From Euryodendron excelsum (lineage: Eukaryota; Streptophyta; Magnoliopsida; Ericales; Pentaphylacaceae), in contig CM065390.1 in the NCBI GenBank assembly GCA_033060915.1, positions 24,007,001 through 24,071,000 of the forward strand: a DNA stretch of 64,000 bases, written 5' to 3'. A model generated the notes under the pieces. The model was not told where the DNA came from and ran no database searches. It worked only from the letters and a program-made list of their open reading frames with translations. The position numbers and the translations under genes were made by a program. Positions 14,401 to 25,100 of this stretch are shown piece by piece. Position 1 is the first letter of the stretch, and each line of letters starts with the position of its first letter.

Positions 14401-15472
14401 AAGGCAAAGCAAAATAGTCCAAAGGCACAGAAGTATTTATGGATGTGCACACAGAACATATAACTAGGACAATCTTTCTTCAGCCCGCGCCAACCAATTC
14501 AATAAACTATCCTAGAACTTCTGTTTTCCGGATCAAAATTTCCATTTTATGCAAAACTTAATTTTCTTTACAATTATAACTTTTTCTAATATTAATGGAG
14601 AATTGCTCCCCAATGCCAAACTGTTTTGATCACAATAGGTGGTGTCCAAGAATGTGCCTGGTAGCTAAGTGTCTGAACTCATGATTTTCAATGTGTACAG
14701 CAGGGACATGTAGAAAACATGTGTGGAAGCATCCCACGAGTGTTCATGTCTACACAAGCACTGCTCCTTTTTAGAAGAGGGTGTGCTCCAAAGTGTGTTT
14801 CACACACGCATATGCCTGTGTGTGTATGAGAAGAGAAACATCACGAGAGAGAGAGAGAGAGACATATTGGCAAGGGATGACTAATATAAGAAACATTAAA
14901 GCAGAATGTGGTGTTCCACAGAGAGAGAGAGAGAGAGAGAGAGACTTATTGGCAAGGGATGACTAATATAAGAAACATTAAAGCAGAATGTGTTGTTCCA
15001 CACAGATTAATGAAATATAGTAATTGTTTGAAATTTGAATACCTTGTCAAGAGCTTCCTTCCGCAATGTACAACGTTTTGACCCAAAACCAGCGGCAACA
15101 AAAACTTGATGCAATATTTCTGTCCATGTCAGGGCGTTTAGAGATTTCTTCCAGAACTCCAGAACATACTGTTGATGTTCAACCTACCATCATAAATGAG
15201 AAAGAGAAGGGGGAATTGGTAATCATGTACAATGCAATAGATCATGGAAAACTGGTGGATCAAGAAAAGTAGAAGCTCCGCAAGAAAACTACAATAATAA
15301 AAAGAGGTCAAACACAGAGCAATAATAAATAAATAAATAGTGGGCAAGCAACACTATACAGATGCTGCCAATCATATGCCTATGACACTTCCAAAATCTA
15401 CCGACCTCGGCATTTACAAGTCCTACCAGGAAACTACCATATATCCAGACAAATTTCCTAGATAAGACGAAG

Positions 15473-15511
<39 letters not shown>

Positions 15512-18500
15512 AACACACCTACCCCCCTTCTTCTCTCTTTCCCTCTTCACCCTTTCCCCCTTTTCAAACCAAAAAAAATCCCACCCCAAAACCCCCCCCC
15601 AATGCCTCCTATAACCCAGAAACAGGCAGCCAATGGGAGAGACAAGAACTTAATCCTTCTTAGTACAAAAAAAAGGTAACGTCTCCACAAGGCTCTGAAT
15701 TCTAGAAACAGTGAAAGTACAAAAAAAGCTTCCATATCTCTTTTCTAGACAAAAAGCTGATATAAACCATGCCCTGAGTAGATCAACTGAAGAAATTGAG
15801 AAACTCAAAGACTCACCATGCCACTGAATGAGAGAGAAGCGAAGGAAAAAATGCGTGAGGTTGGAAAATGGAAAAAAAGGGGAACAAACTAACTTTTAAG
15901 CATTAAGGCACATGCTAACCAGGCTTTTGCAGTTAAGCTATCCATGTAGAGAACTCAATTTAAAAAAAAAACACTATTTGGGTCTTCCATAAGGAGATCC
16001 ATCCCTGGCCCATTAGGGCACACACCACCAGCCATTTGGAAATCGAATCTAACAATGACCAAAAGACGCCCAGCAATTTGGAATATTTTCAGGATAGGTT
16101 TGAACTCCTTTTTGCATACCAAACAGAATAACTCTGAAGATTGTCCTCACCTCCCCCCATCTAAGAGGTCTTTGATCTGCGATGCCAATTTTGTCAAGCA
16201 CCTTCCCAACCTTTTTTTTAGCAAATTTAAATAAGTTCAACAACCTCAAATGTGGCCAAACACACTCGCGTGCATATTTTTCAAAAGGGCCACCCATATA
16301 AATAAAGAGGAAATGCCATAACCTGTATTTTCATTGTCTCATTGATTCTGTCTCAGACCAATCTCAATCCCATTCCAACATGGAACTAGGCCCTGAGCAG
16401 ATAAATCAACATCTGTTTTACATGCATCCTTGTGTGTAACAAATTAATTCATTGTTAATATTTGCTAATACCAAATTTTAAGCAAAGAAAACAAATCAAA
16501 ATAGTAACAAACAATGCAGCAAACACAAAATGCACTAAAACCAATCAAATTAACATTGTCTATGAGTCCTTAAAACTTACTGCGTGAAGTAACTCAAGAA
16601 ATTTTCCATTTGTGCTGGCACGAGAAAAAAATACTCTGTTAAGCTCCGTTTCAACATCAGAGAGAAGAAGTTTGAGAAGGGCCAAATGAATTTTTCCAAG
16701 TAACATTGATTCCTAAGCCATGTGAAATAAAAAAATAATAATAATAATAATCAGCAAAGAACAATCCAAAGAACAATCTAAAGAACACTTGGATGAATGG
16801 GCAACAATTTTACAAATTGAACAAGCCAAGTAAAAAATCTGATTATAAGTAACTAAAGACCGGATATGAGAACTGACCTTGTCATGAAATGCTTCAGCAA
16901 ACTCATCTAAGGTAAAGGAACATATATTGAACATCACAGCATAAGTATAAAGGAAATGGAAGATCTGCAACAGACAAGTCAGCCTATACTCAGCAAGACA
17001 ACAGACATAATAGCATTACTGACAACTTCAATCAAGTCCTACACTAGAAGTGTATGGCAATAGCAAAGAATGCTTAACCATTACAAGTCTATTTAGTGTG
17101 TCATACACAGAATTACCATAGCTACTAACTCATCCATTGGTGAAGTATAAATTACATAAAGGATAAAGGATGAAGAAGCGTTGGCAAGCTGACTCTCGGG
17201 CAGATAAATTAGTGCCCTATGCTCTATAGATCTTGTGTTGATTGTGAGCCATATTCATTTGGACAACAGAAAGATGTTTAAACCAAGGATAAAGTGAAAA
17301 CCTAATGGAGAGTTTGTGTGGATGACTAGAATTGGAGACTCAAGGAATCTTATTTTAGGCACGCTCAATCTATGTTAACTGTTTGTCAGTTTTTACCTTA
17401 AACACTTGAATTTTTCGCGAGAAATGGTGAACAGAGAAACAGAAGAACAAGAAGAGTAAAAGGTAACCCGGGAAAATAAACTGCCCACGATTGCTGTGAA
17501 TTGAATCGTTTAGGCAATGTACAAACTCACGTATAGGTGCAAGAATTGTGAAAGGGCAACTTCATCTCATGTTCTAAACAATTATAAAGCAATAAGCATC
17601 ACAGAATATAGAGGTAGCAGAAGTCATGGCATACACTTATAAGCTCAAGTAATCGGATATATTTGAACCAGAATCAGCCAATCAGGTAAGAATGCAATCA
17701 GCATAATGAGCATTGTGTCAGAAAACATAGCAACTCACATTTTGGTGCAGGAATTGTGAAGGGATAATTCTATCTCATGTTTTACACTATTAGGAATCAC
17801 AGAGTAAAGAGATAAATGAACTCATGGTATTTACTTATCAAGTGAATCCATGGGGTATATTGTATAAGAATCACGTAGGAATGCAATCAGCAGAATGAGC
17901 ATTTCATCAAACAAGGCTCGGTAGTATATAATGCATGTTAAGTAACATAACTAGATAAAGAAATGGAATACCAATTTTTCACCTAGGTGAAATTCATAAA
18001 GACAATTGAAGAAGAAAAGTAGTCATCAGACTCATCACAACTCATGAATGATGTTTCTTGCATAGCAGAAGCACTAAAGGATTAAATACTTGCTCTACAC
18101 ACCATAATCAGTTTCTTGACAAGCTCTGGTGAAGAACTCCATGGTTGCAAATAGAATGGTGGCCTCATCATGACAGAATTTGGAGGAAACTTTGCCAGCA
18201 AATCTGAGAAAACACAAAAAGATCCAGAAATTTACAATCCATTTGTTTTGACATAAAGCATTTTCAAGAAAAATATCTCACCTTTTAGCTGTTTGATTAC
18301 TCCTTGCTAGTAAAATTCTTTACACAAATTTGTGGGGAAAATGAAGATAGCTCAAAAATTCCTGGAGATGACTCAGTTCTTTTCTAAAGTCATCTTCCAT
18401 ATAGTTTTCTGAAGTCATCTTCCTTATAGACAGTTGGGACTAGTGTGTCCCAACAGTAGATGTGCATATGAGATAAACATAGAGAAGGGTATGCATTCAT

Positions 18501-21392
18501 GTAACTTACCTGATGCATAAGGATATACATATACTCCCGTATGCGTGTATGCATAAAGACCTATATACGTGCATATAGATATACTCAAAAATTAGAAGTA
18601 TATAGATGTACTCACATGTACATATGCATATCAACTAGATTATATGTTCATAATTACAAAGTGTCCCTAATGGAATCTCTTCCCACCCCCACAAAAAAAA
18701 AGGAAAAAGGAAAAAAAAACAATCTGACAGGCAATGGGGTTTGAACCTGGTGTTCCAGCATGCCCCTAATTGCATGTCCCCCACCCCCCAACCCAACCAG
18801 AACCCAAACTCGAACCCCACCCAAAAATAAAAAGATAAAAAGGGAAAACACAACTAATAGGCAATGGGTTTTGAACCTGGTGTTTGCACCAGAACCCCTA
18901 GTTGCAACTCCATGCAGGGTTATAAAAGTGGATTTTCTTAGTATCAGTAACTTATTTCCAAAGCTTCAAGCAAACATTGGAAAATGAGGAGCATGGTGTT
19001 CTTCATGTACCATCCATTATAAAATCTTTCAGTGTATAACATTTTACAGCAGAGCAAAGGGAACATCAGAGAAATTTATGAAACTCTTCTGAATAAATTA
19101 AATCTACACAGCCTAGCAAAACAAATAGTACAAATACTACTATAGCAGTAGTAAATTAGTAATCTTTTTTCTTTTGGGATAAATAAGAAGAATAATCCCT
19201 ACAAATAAATAAATCTAAGAGAAGGATAATAATTGAAATAACCATAATAACAATGACAATAAAATAAAATAACATGTAAAAACCAACCTTTGCAAAGGGA
19301 ACAACCACGCAACCCATTGGTTGCAAAATGAGCAGAGCATGTTGGTGGATTTGGTCCTGCTTGTAATTCTCGTAGCTCCAACTCTTCATCATCCATTAGC
19401 ATTGCAAATTGTTCGAGATCTTCTTGATATCTCAATCCTACCAAAGCAAGTTCACATTTTTCTTTGCATGGCAGCTTTTGCTTCTCAGTATTATTGCCTT
19501 CCACCTTCAATCATAACAGTCAAGTCTATGTTATGAAAGCTGCTAAAATAAACTGCACAGATACAACTAGAACATATTTACCTTTCTTCTAATCGGAGGC
19601 TTCCTCTTATTTTGCACCTTGGTTCCTTTTCCTAATCTTCTCTGTATATGAAATAGCAACTTACTGTTAGAAATCCTTCTTCAAGTAAATGTTACGATCA
19701 AATAATCAGAGATGCTCAACAAACACACATTCTCAAATAGCTTCAGAGACAACAAAATAACATTTCAACAATACAATTTAGGAAATGTTGATCAAATGAC
19801 TAACCATCACAGGTTGTCGTTTTCGTGATTTTTTCTCTTGAACAAGTGATTTCTGGGAAGCAGAAGTCGACATCATGAAAACAGCAGTAGATTGCCTCTC
19901 ATTAAAATTAACACCAGTAGGAAAATCTCTGCCTTCCGGATTGATTGCCCTCCAAACTGTCATCAAACCTTTCCCAATACCATGTTTCTTAACTGGAGCA
20001 CTCTTTTTATGGCTGATTTGATTGTCCAAGAGGGTAGGCTTGGGAACCTGAAAAGGAAGCACATAATACCCTAATTTAGAGGAAACGTCTGCCAAATCAT
20101 TCCAAGATTCCGACTAGATATGTATTCCACTACCTTTCTCCTTTTTAGTGCTCTTTGGTTTTCATCACTTGCGTGATCATAATTTCTGGAAGCCTTATTT
20201 CCTTTCAGTGCTCTTTGGTTTTCTTGGCAAGCTCGATGAGAATTTTTGGACCCCAGTCGTCCTAAAAAGATAGAGATGATGGTTAACATTCCATGCTCCC
20301 TTAAAAAATGAACCAATATGCAGGACATGATTGTTCGTCTCATTTAAACAGTAAGGTGTGATAGTATTGAGTGTGAGGTTTATTAAATTCAACAAAATTA
20401 AAAAACACAGACAAATGTTCAGCTTCCATCTTGGAGCCGGGCTGCTTTAGGAGATTCGGAAACCAACGTCTAGTTGGCTTCCTCTTGTGTAAGATGGAAG
20501 AACACGTGAATCTGACGGACAATCTAAGTCATTTAATAATTTGTTTTCTTCAAAATGAGAAATCGAAAAGGAAAGAGAAACTACTCAATAGTAGCTTTCA
20601 AATTTCCAGTACCCGTTCTACATATTCACCTGCACCAACAAGTTACAAAGTAACACTACTGCTCTTTTCTCAAATTTCCTCCACTGGAACTAGGTACCAT
20701 TTAGATAAATACATATAGACGTAACATTTGTATTAGAAAAGGATCTATCAAAAAATATTTGTATTTATAAGTTGTTTCTTTGTCTTGTTTATCAAAAAAA
20801 TCAACTCAACACAAGCCTTTGTCCCAATTACTTGGTGTAGGCTACATGGATCCATTTCCTCCAACTGATTCCATTTGAAATCATGTCAAACAGAGAAAAA
20901 CAAATTCAGTATGATGTCCGCACCCATAATTAAAACATTACTCAAAACCGCGACCTCTGAAACAGCAAAGGCTGAGCAAACATCAAAATACTAAGAGACA
21001 CTACTTATTTCCCAGAACTATAACTTCATATCTCATACTCCTATGAATGAACTCCACTTGCCGAACAATTAACATCACAATCAAATTGAACAATAATTTA
21101 CCAAAATTCAGACATATCATCCAAAAATTTTCACTAATACTAACTAACAAGATTAAAGCATACCGTTTTTGCAATGACGAAAAACTTGTGGAGGAAGAGA
21201 ATCGAACTCCACACCGAGTGGAGGACCATCCTTCCGGAACACCTTCTTCAGAACGTAATCCGGACTCAGTAAAACATCCTGTAGACGAAGGCGATCACTC
21301 TTGAGCTCCTTCTTCTTTCCCTTCCTCTTACCAACCCCCCTGTTCTCGACAGTAACAGAGCCACGGTTCTTCCGTCGCCCCGACATCGTCAA
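5404..21392 (-). CDS. RLT3: DDT-domain chromatin protein, RLT3 type (15 exons, 1085 aa)
   Basis: Exons, 5' to 3': 21164-21392, 20134-20261, 19805-20047, 19582-19641, 19288-19504, 18103-18203, 16878-16964, 16581-16712, 15043-15183, 10593-10715, 9979-10437, 7742-8158, 7025-7639, 5820-5924, 5404-5604. All junctions keep frame; stop TAA is 5404-5406. Landmarks: basic N-terminus, then DYVLKKVFRKDGPPLGVEF (45-63); KHGIGKGLMTVWR (140-152); acidic DDEELELRELQ (258-268); DDT region (about 306-395); HARE-type helix-turn-helix (about 444-530); WHIM1-like GEVWLLGLIEGEYSDLS (about 600); WHIM2/WSD-like GSDRRYNRYWLF (737-748); paired cysteines CVCC and CKTC (916-933). This order matches RLT proteins, plant partners of ISWI remodellers (CHR11/CHR17) acting on nucleosome spacing in the nucleus. 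RLT1/RLT2-type proteins have an N-terminal homeobox; none is visible here. Intron 10 has a GC donor. Start chosen as the first in-frame ATG; a second ATG lies two codons later. The C-terminal end could continue if GTAACA after GAAAA is a donor. Confidence 0.9.
6290..6410 (+). repeat. SINE-like tRNA-derived fragment in intron 13 of the RLT3-type gene
   Basis: TGGTCAAGGCTTGG (about 6287-6300) resembles a pol III A box and GGTTCAAGTC (about 6332-6341) a B box, at tRNA-like spacing. Intron 13 (5925-7024) is otherwise featureless. Confidence 0.35.
8159..9978 (-). other. Intron 11 of the RLT3-type gene (1820 bp)
   Basis: A long AT-rich intron with a short (AAT)n run near 8328-8350. No mobile element with clear ends and no nested gene was recognised. 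Confidence 0.7.
10438..10592 (-). other. GC-AG intron (intron 10 of the RLT3-type gene)
   Basis: Read on the minus strand, exon 10 ends TCTTCAAAG and the intron begins GCAAGTTATT, the strong AG|GCAAGT context typical of natural GC donors. It ends at TTTTCTTGAAG before ATTGTGGAC. Splicing here joins AKSSK to IVDLNLAATT in frame, as expected for the family; no GT donor nearby does this equally well. Confidence 0.85.
11806..11920 (+). repeat. SINE-like fragment in intron 9 of the RLT3-type gene
   Basis: Contains GTTCGACTCC (about 11870-11880), a good pol III B-box match, after GGCCCGGTGGTAGTGATGG. A box is poor and termini are unclear, so this is only a probable tRNA-derived SINE relic. Confidence 0.3.
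13112..13459. repeat. Dispersed MITE-like repeat, copy 1
   Basis: About 350 bp resembling 27850-28187: shared blocks include GGAATGGGAAT at the start, AAAATGTGGTACAA, CTATTAGA and AAATTCAC near the end. Ends show weak inverted similarity (GTGGTATGCC against GGTACCACGTGCC). It lies in intron 9 of the RLT3-type gene. Confidence 0.55.
14842..15004. repeat. 82-bp tandem duplication, each copy led by a (GA)n run
   Basis: TATTGGCAAGGGATGACTAA occurs at about 14865 and 14947, followed in both copies by the same ATATAAGAAACATTAAAGC and TTCCACA. Each copy is preceded by a GA microsatellite (about 14845-14862 and 14921-14944). Lies in intron 9 of the RLT3-type gene. Confidence 0.85.
15474..15509. repeat. 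36-base poly-C tract
   Basis: An uninterrupted run of 36 C within intron 8 (15184-16580) of the RLT3-type gene, followed by a wider C/A-rich stretch to about 15600. On the transcribed strand of that gene it reads as poly-G. Confidence 0.95.
17524..17913. repeat. Diverged tandem duplication, about 208-bp period
   Basis: Copy 1 (about 17524-17731) and copy 2 (about 17732-17913) share AACTCAC, GGTGCA, GAATTGTGAA, ATCTCATGTT, then GAATGCAATCAGCA and AATGAGCATT. Copies have clearly diverged. Located in intron 6 of the RLT3-type gene. Confidence 0.7.
18717..18925. repeat. Two related units with TTTGAACCTGGTGT
   Basis: Units near 18720-18785 and 18850-18915 share AGGCAATGGG, TTTGAACCTGGTGTT and CCCCTA-TTGCA. 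They flank a C/A-rich stretch. The TTTGAACCTGG block recalls a pol III B box, so these may be SINE relics. Intron 5 of the RLT3-type gene. Confidence 0.45.
20801..20886. repeat. SINE-like repeat fragment, copy 1
   Basis: Shares TCAACTCAA, GCCTTTGTCCCA, the TAGGCTACATGGATCC block and CTCCAACTGAT with 45250-45333. It resembles the widespread plant repeat carrying a GGGTCGGCTACATGAATCC-like core. In intron 1 of the RLT3-type gene. Confidence 0.55.
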
Positions 21393-21447
21393 TCAACCGG
21401 CGACTATCAATGGGCCATCAATGGCGGCTTCGTCGATTATTGATATG

Positions 21448-21502
<55 letters not shown>

Positions 21503-22187
21503 TTATGGTTGTGACGTCGGTTGGGGTTCTGGGGGATGATGAAGAGAGAGATGACAGATAAGACTTCACTCACACTGGGTTGAGAAATGAGGGAGTGGAA
21601 GGATATAGAATGGTTTTATGGAGTAGGGTTTTGGGTTTTGGAGATGTATTTATTTTTATTTTTGCTCTCTTTGAAAATATCTCTCAAACCGGGATCAGAC
21701 AATTAATCTGTGAGGTTTGGTGACAACCGGCTCAGAACAACAAATGAGCCGGTTCAACTAGGTCACTCACACTATTTTTATTTTTATTTTCATTTCTTTA
21801 TTTTTCACTCAAATGAGCCGATTTATTTTTATTTCTTTATGCAGAATGTCGGATTACTGATTTTTAAGCATCTGTGTTTGAAAATATTTTATCTATGTCT
21901 AACTTTTTAATGTTAATTTAAGTATAAATTTTTCTTTGAATTGTTGATGCACCAATGTTGCAGTACGTGAATTCCGAATTCCAAGTGCCACTGCCAGCTG
22001 TAGTAAGTAAAAAACTAGAGTGAATCACGATACAAATTCCAATCCAACGGCTGAAAAACTACCACACCAATATAATTAACTTAAATATAATAATAATCAG
22101 AAACTGAAAAAACGAAAAGGAAAAAAGATCTATCGAGCTCCCACACACATACTCCCCCTCTCTATCTCGCCCTTTCTCTCTCTTCGA
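21393..22187. promoter_or_regulatory. Divergent promoter region between the RLT3-type and AHL genes
   Basis: The 795 bases between the two head-to-head start codons must hold both 5' UTRs and both core promoters. On the AHL side an AT-rich TATAAT-like stretch (about 22070-22092) precedes a pyrimidine-rich leader (about 22140-22185), a common plant core-promoter feature. On the RLT3 side a TA/AG microsatellite lies 56-106 bases upstream of the ATG. Start sites are not resolvable. Confidence 0.6.
21448..21498. repeat. Compound (TA)n(AG)n microsatellite
   Basis: TA dinucleotides at 21448-21469 followed by AG at 21469-21498, in the probable 5' UTR or core promoter of the minus-strand RLT3-type gene, where it reads as a CT-rich tract. 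Confidence 0.95.
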
Positions 22188-25100
22188 ATGGAACCGAATG
22201 AAAGTGGACTGAGCTGTTACTATCACCAACAGCAACACCACCACCAGCCACAGCCACAGCCACAGCCACAGCACCAGCAGAGCCCCACCGGTGCCGTCAC
22301 CACCACTTCACAGTCTTCACCCACCAATGGAATCCTACCGAACACCGAGAGAGCGCCTCACATGGTGTACCCTCACTCGGTTCCCTCGGCGGTCACGCCA
22401 CCGGTAGAGACCGTGCGAAGGAAGAGAGGGAGACCCAGGAAGTACGGGACGCCGGAGCAGGCGGCTGCTGCGAAGAGAGTGTCGTCGTCGTCGTCGTCGC
22501 CGGTGCCGATTTCTCAGCCCAAGAAGAAGGACCAGTCATTGGGGGGTGGTGCTGATGCTGCGTCGCTGTCTTCTTCTTCCTCCAGGAAAACCCAGTTGGC
22601 TGCTCTTGGTGGGTCTCTTTAAACGCTTAATTTTCTTCACTTAACTTTTCCTAACTACCTTAATTGTAAAAGGGTTTTAGTGTTTTTTTTTTCACAGTAC
22701 GCATTATGTGATGGATTTGGCGGAGGTCCGTAGAGGCTTTTAATATTAGCAAAAGAAATTGTTGAATTTTTGGTTCCATGTAATCGATGGGGATGCATTA
22801 TGTACGAACCTTTTGTTTGTTTGTGTTGCAATCTTTTGTAGTATGCTTTAGTACTTGATCTGAACTTGATTCCACGAGCATCTTCTGTACAAAACCCTTC
22901 AATTTGTTATGTTGCTTGTATGCCTAGTTTCTTAGATTGATGAGGTTATATGCCACTCTGTTTGCGTGTAACAGTTAGCCGGGTTTTGTCAATATGCAAG
23001 TCAATTACTTGGGTATTATTGGTGTGATATTTCCCAATGCATCTTCCAATTTTGGTTTTGTTGGCATAGTTTTATTGTACTTAAAACATATACCCGGCCA
23101 AATTAAGAACATTTTGTTACCCTTGGTGAATTTATTAATCCTTTTTCTGCTGGATGCCTTTAATTCAAGATGAAATATGGGCATATATTTTTGCATGTAT
23201 GATTGTGGAAGAGGCATTTCTTATGTTCATGAAGCCCGGCAATATTTTATGTTGCTGCCATGCTCAATGTCTTAAATTGAGGAGGGTTGTTGCTTAGGTA
23301 GGCATAGTCAATATGTTTCAGTGGAAACATTGGAATTTTAGTATTCAGCTAATATTTCATTTCGGTTCTTTGGGAAACAAAAATGTTTCGGTTGTTTCAA
23401 TGGAAACAAAGAGAAATTTTGTTCGTTGCCTTACGTAGAATATTCAGTCAGAATTCCTCCAACGGCTTAGACTTAGATATTTATAGGGCTCTAATCAACA
23501 GTTCAACCAAAGCATGCCCTGGCTCACGTGTCATGACGCAGTAGGTCCACTTGTCATGTTACATTATTAATCATGTGCCTGGCATGAAGTCACGTTAGTC
23601 GATGTGGACACCCCCGCATAAGGCTCTAATTAAAGGCAAAAAGTAATTATTTCAGTTGTCAAAGTAATTAAATAAAAATAGAAAAAATATATAATCTAAA
23701 ATCTAAGCTACATCACTCGTGCTCTAGTATCTATTCTCTTCCTCATTCTTGTTTTCAACCTGATTTTGCAATCATTGCATCATGAGTCATGACTAGGTTT
23801 ATGGTGTTTAGATTGACTAGGTCTGAGGTAAATATGATGGATAAGGTCAAAGCAAAAGAGCAAAAGTGAAGAAAGTGACACAAGAAGACGAAGAGAGAAC
23901 ATGAGGGGTCTGTGTACTGAGTGTGAAGATCATAATTAGAACAAATTGCTGCACTTCGGTTCTTTCTATATATATTTTATGTATTGACTTCAATGTTATT
24001 GTAACAATCTCCACAATAACTTGTAATACTCATTATGAAAATCCTCAAACATTCCCCCTACCTTATGCAAAGATATCACACGTGCACCTCAAAATAGACT
24101 GGAAAATTGCACTCCATTGATCCATATTTCACTTGAACAGTATCACTTCTTGGGCAATATTAGTAACTGTGTTGTTCCGGAGTACAATCTAGTAGGTTCC
24201 TTAACTGGAGTAGCTTGCAAAGACCATGTAACAGAGTCTCATGCATCTGCAATGACGTAACAACCAGTGCTACATATCACCAAGTTTCCTGCCACAAAAT
24301 GGCAACATCCTGGGAATGTGATTTAATACCACTACATTGCAGCATAAATTTGACTTGTTGTAGTGCTCTGTGTTACCTTAGTAAGATACATTGACAAGAA
24401 GAAAATCAAGAACAAAGAAAACAATGTGACGATGATAACGCTCTTCAAATGCTTTTCTAATGTTTCAATATTCATGAACCATGCTAAACTGTGTAGAATC
24501 CTCACCCTACAGTTGTACAATGTCCTTTTAGCTTTCAAAACCAACGAGGTTTTTCTGTAAGAAGCTCAAACCGCTAGTTGTTGATTAACTATTCGCAATA
24601 TTGATCTAAATTATCCACTATGATCTATTTTAGTGTTCTCACTTCAAATTTCTGCCCCTCGCTATTAAATTCTGCCATTCTTTCAAACCAATATGGATAT
24701 CTTATATCTCCATTGATGTCTCCGTATATTGAACCCTGGGAAGTGAAGGGATAGGTGGGCAGTAGCCTACTTAAATTCTTTCACTGCTTGTAGAAATAAA
24801 CATTTGTGGATAACTCTTTATAAATATGGTGTTATGATTAACTCTGCTAGTTTTTTATTCTTATAAGATGAAGAAGGCATATCTTCTACAGTTGCTTCTG
24901 TGAAGTGCTTCATGGTTCTAAACCTCTTTGTGCATCTGGTGGATTGAGAATAGCTTTCCATAACTTTATTTTTTTCCCTCTCTTCTTAAAGAAGTATTGC
25001 AGTTATATTTTCTAGTTTTGTTTATCATCCTTTACTTCATAATTTAGACAGTAAAACCTTTTGTTGTTTTACAGTAATGTCTAATTTCTTATCAGTCTCT

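Noticed and set aside
14781..14966. RERERE-type frames at GA microsatellites
   Set aside because: Simple-repeat translations; the same applies at 21301-21561 and 44580-44640.
15289..15735. Gly-rich minus-strand frames
   Set aside because: They are translations of the poly-C/poly-G tract and adjoining C-rich intron DNA.
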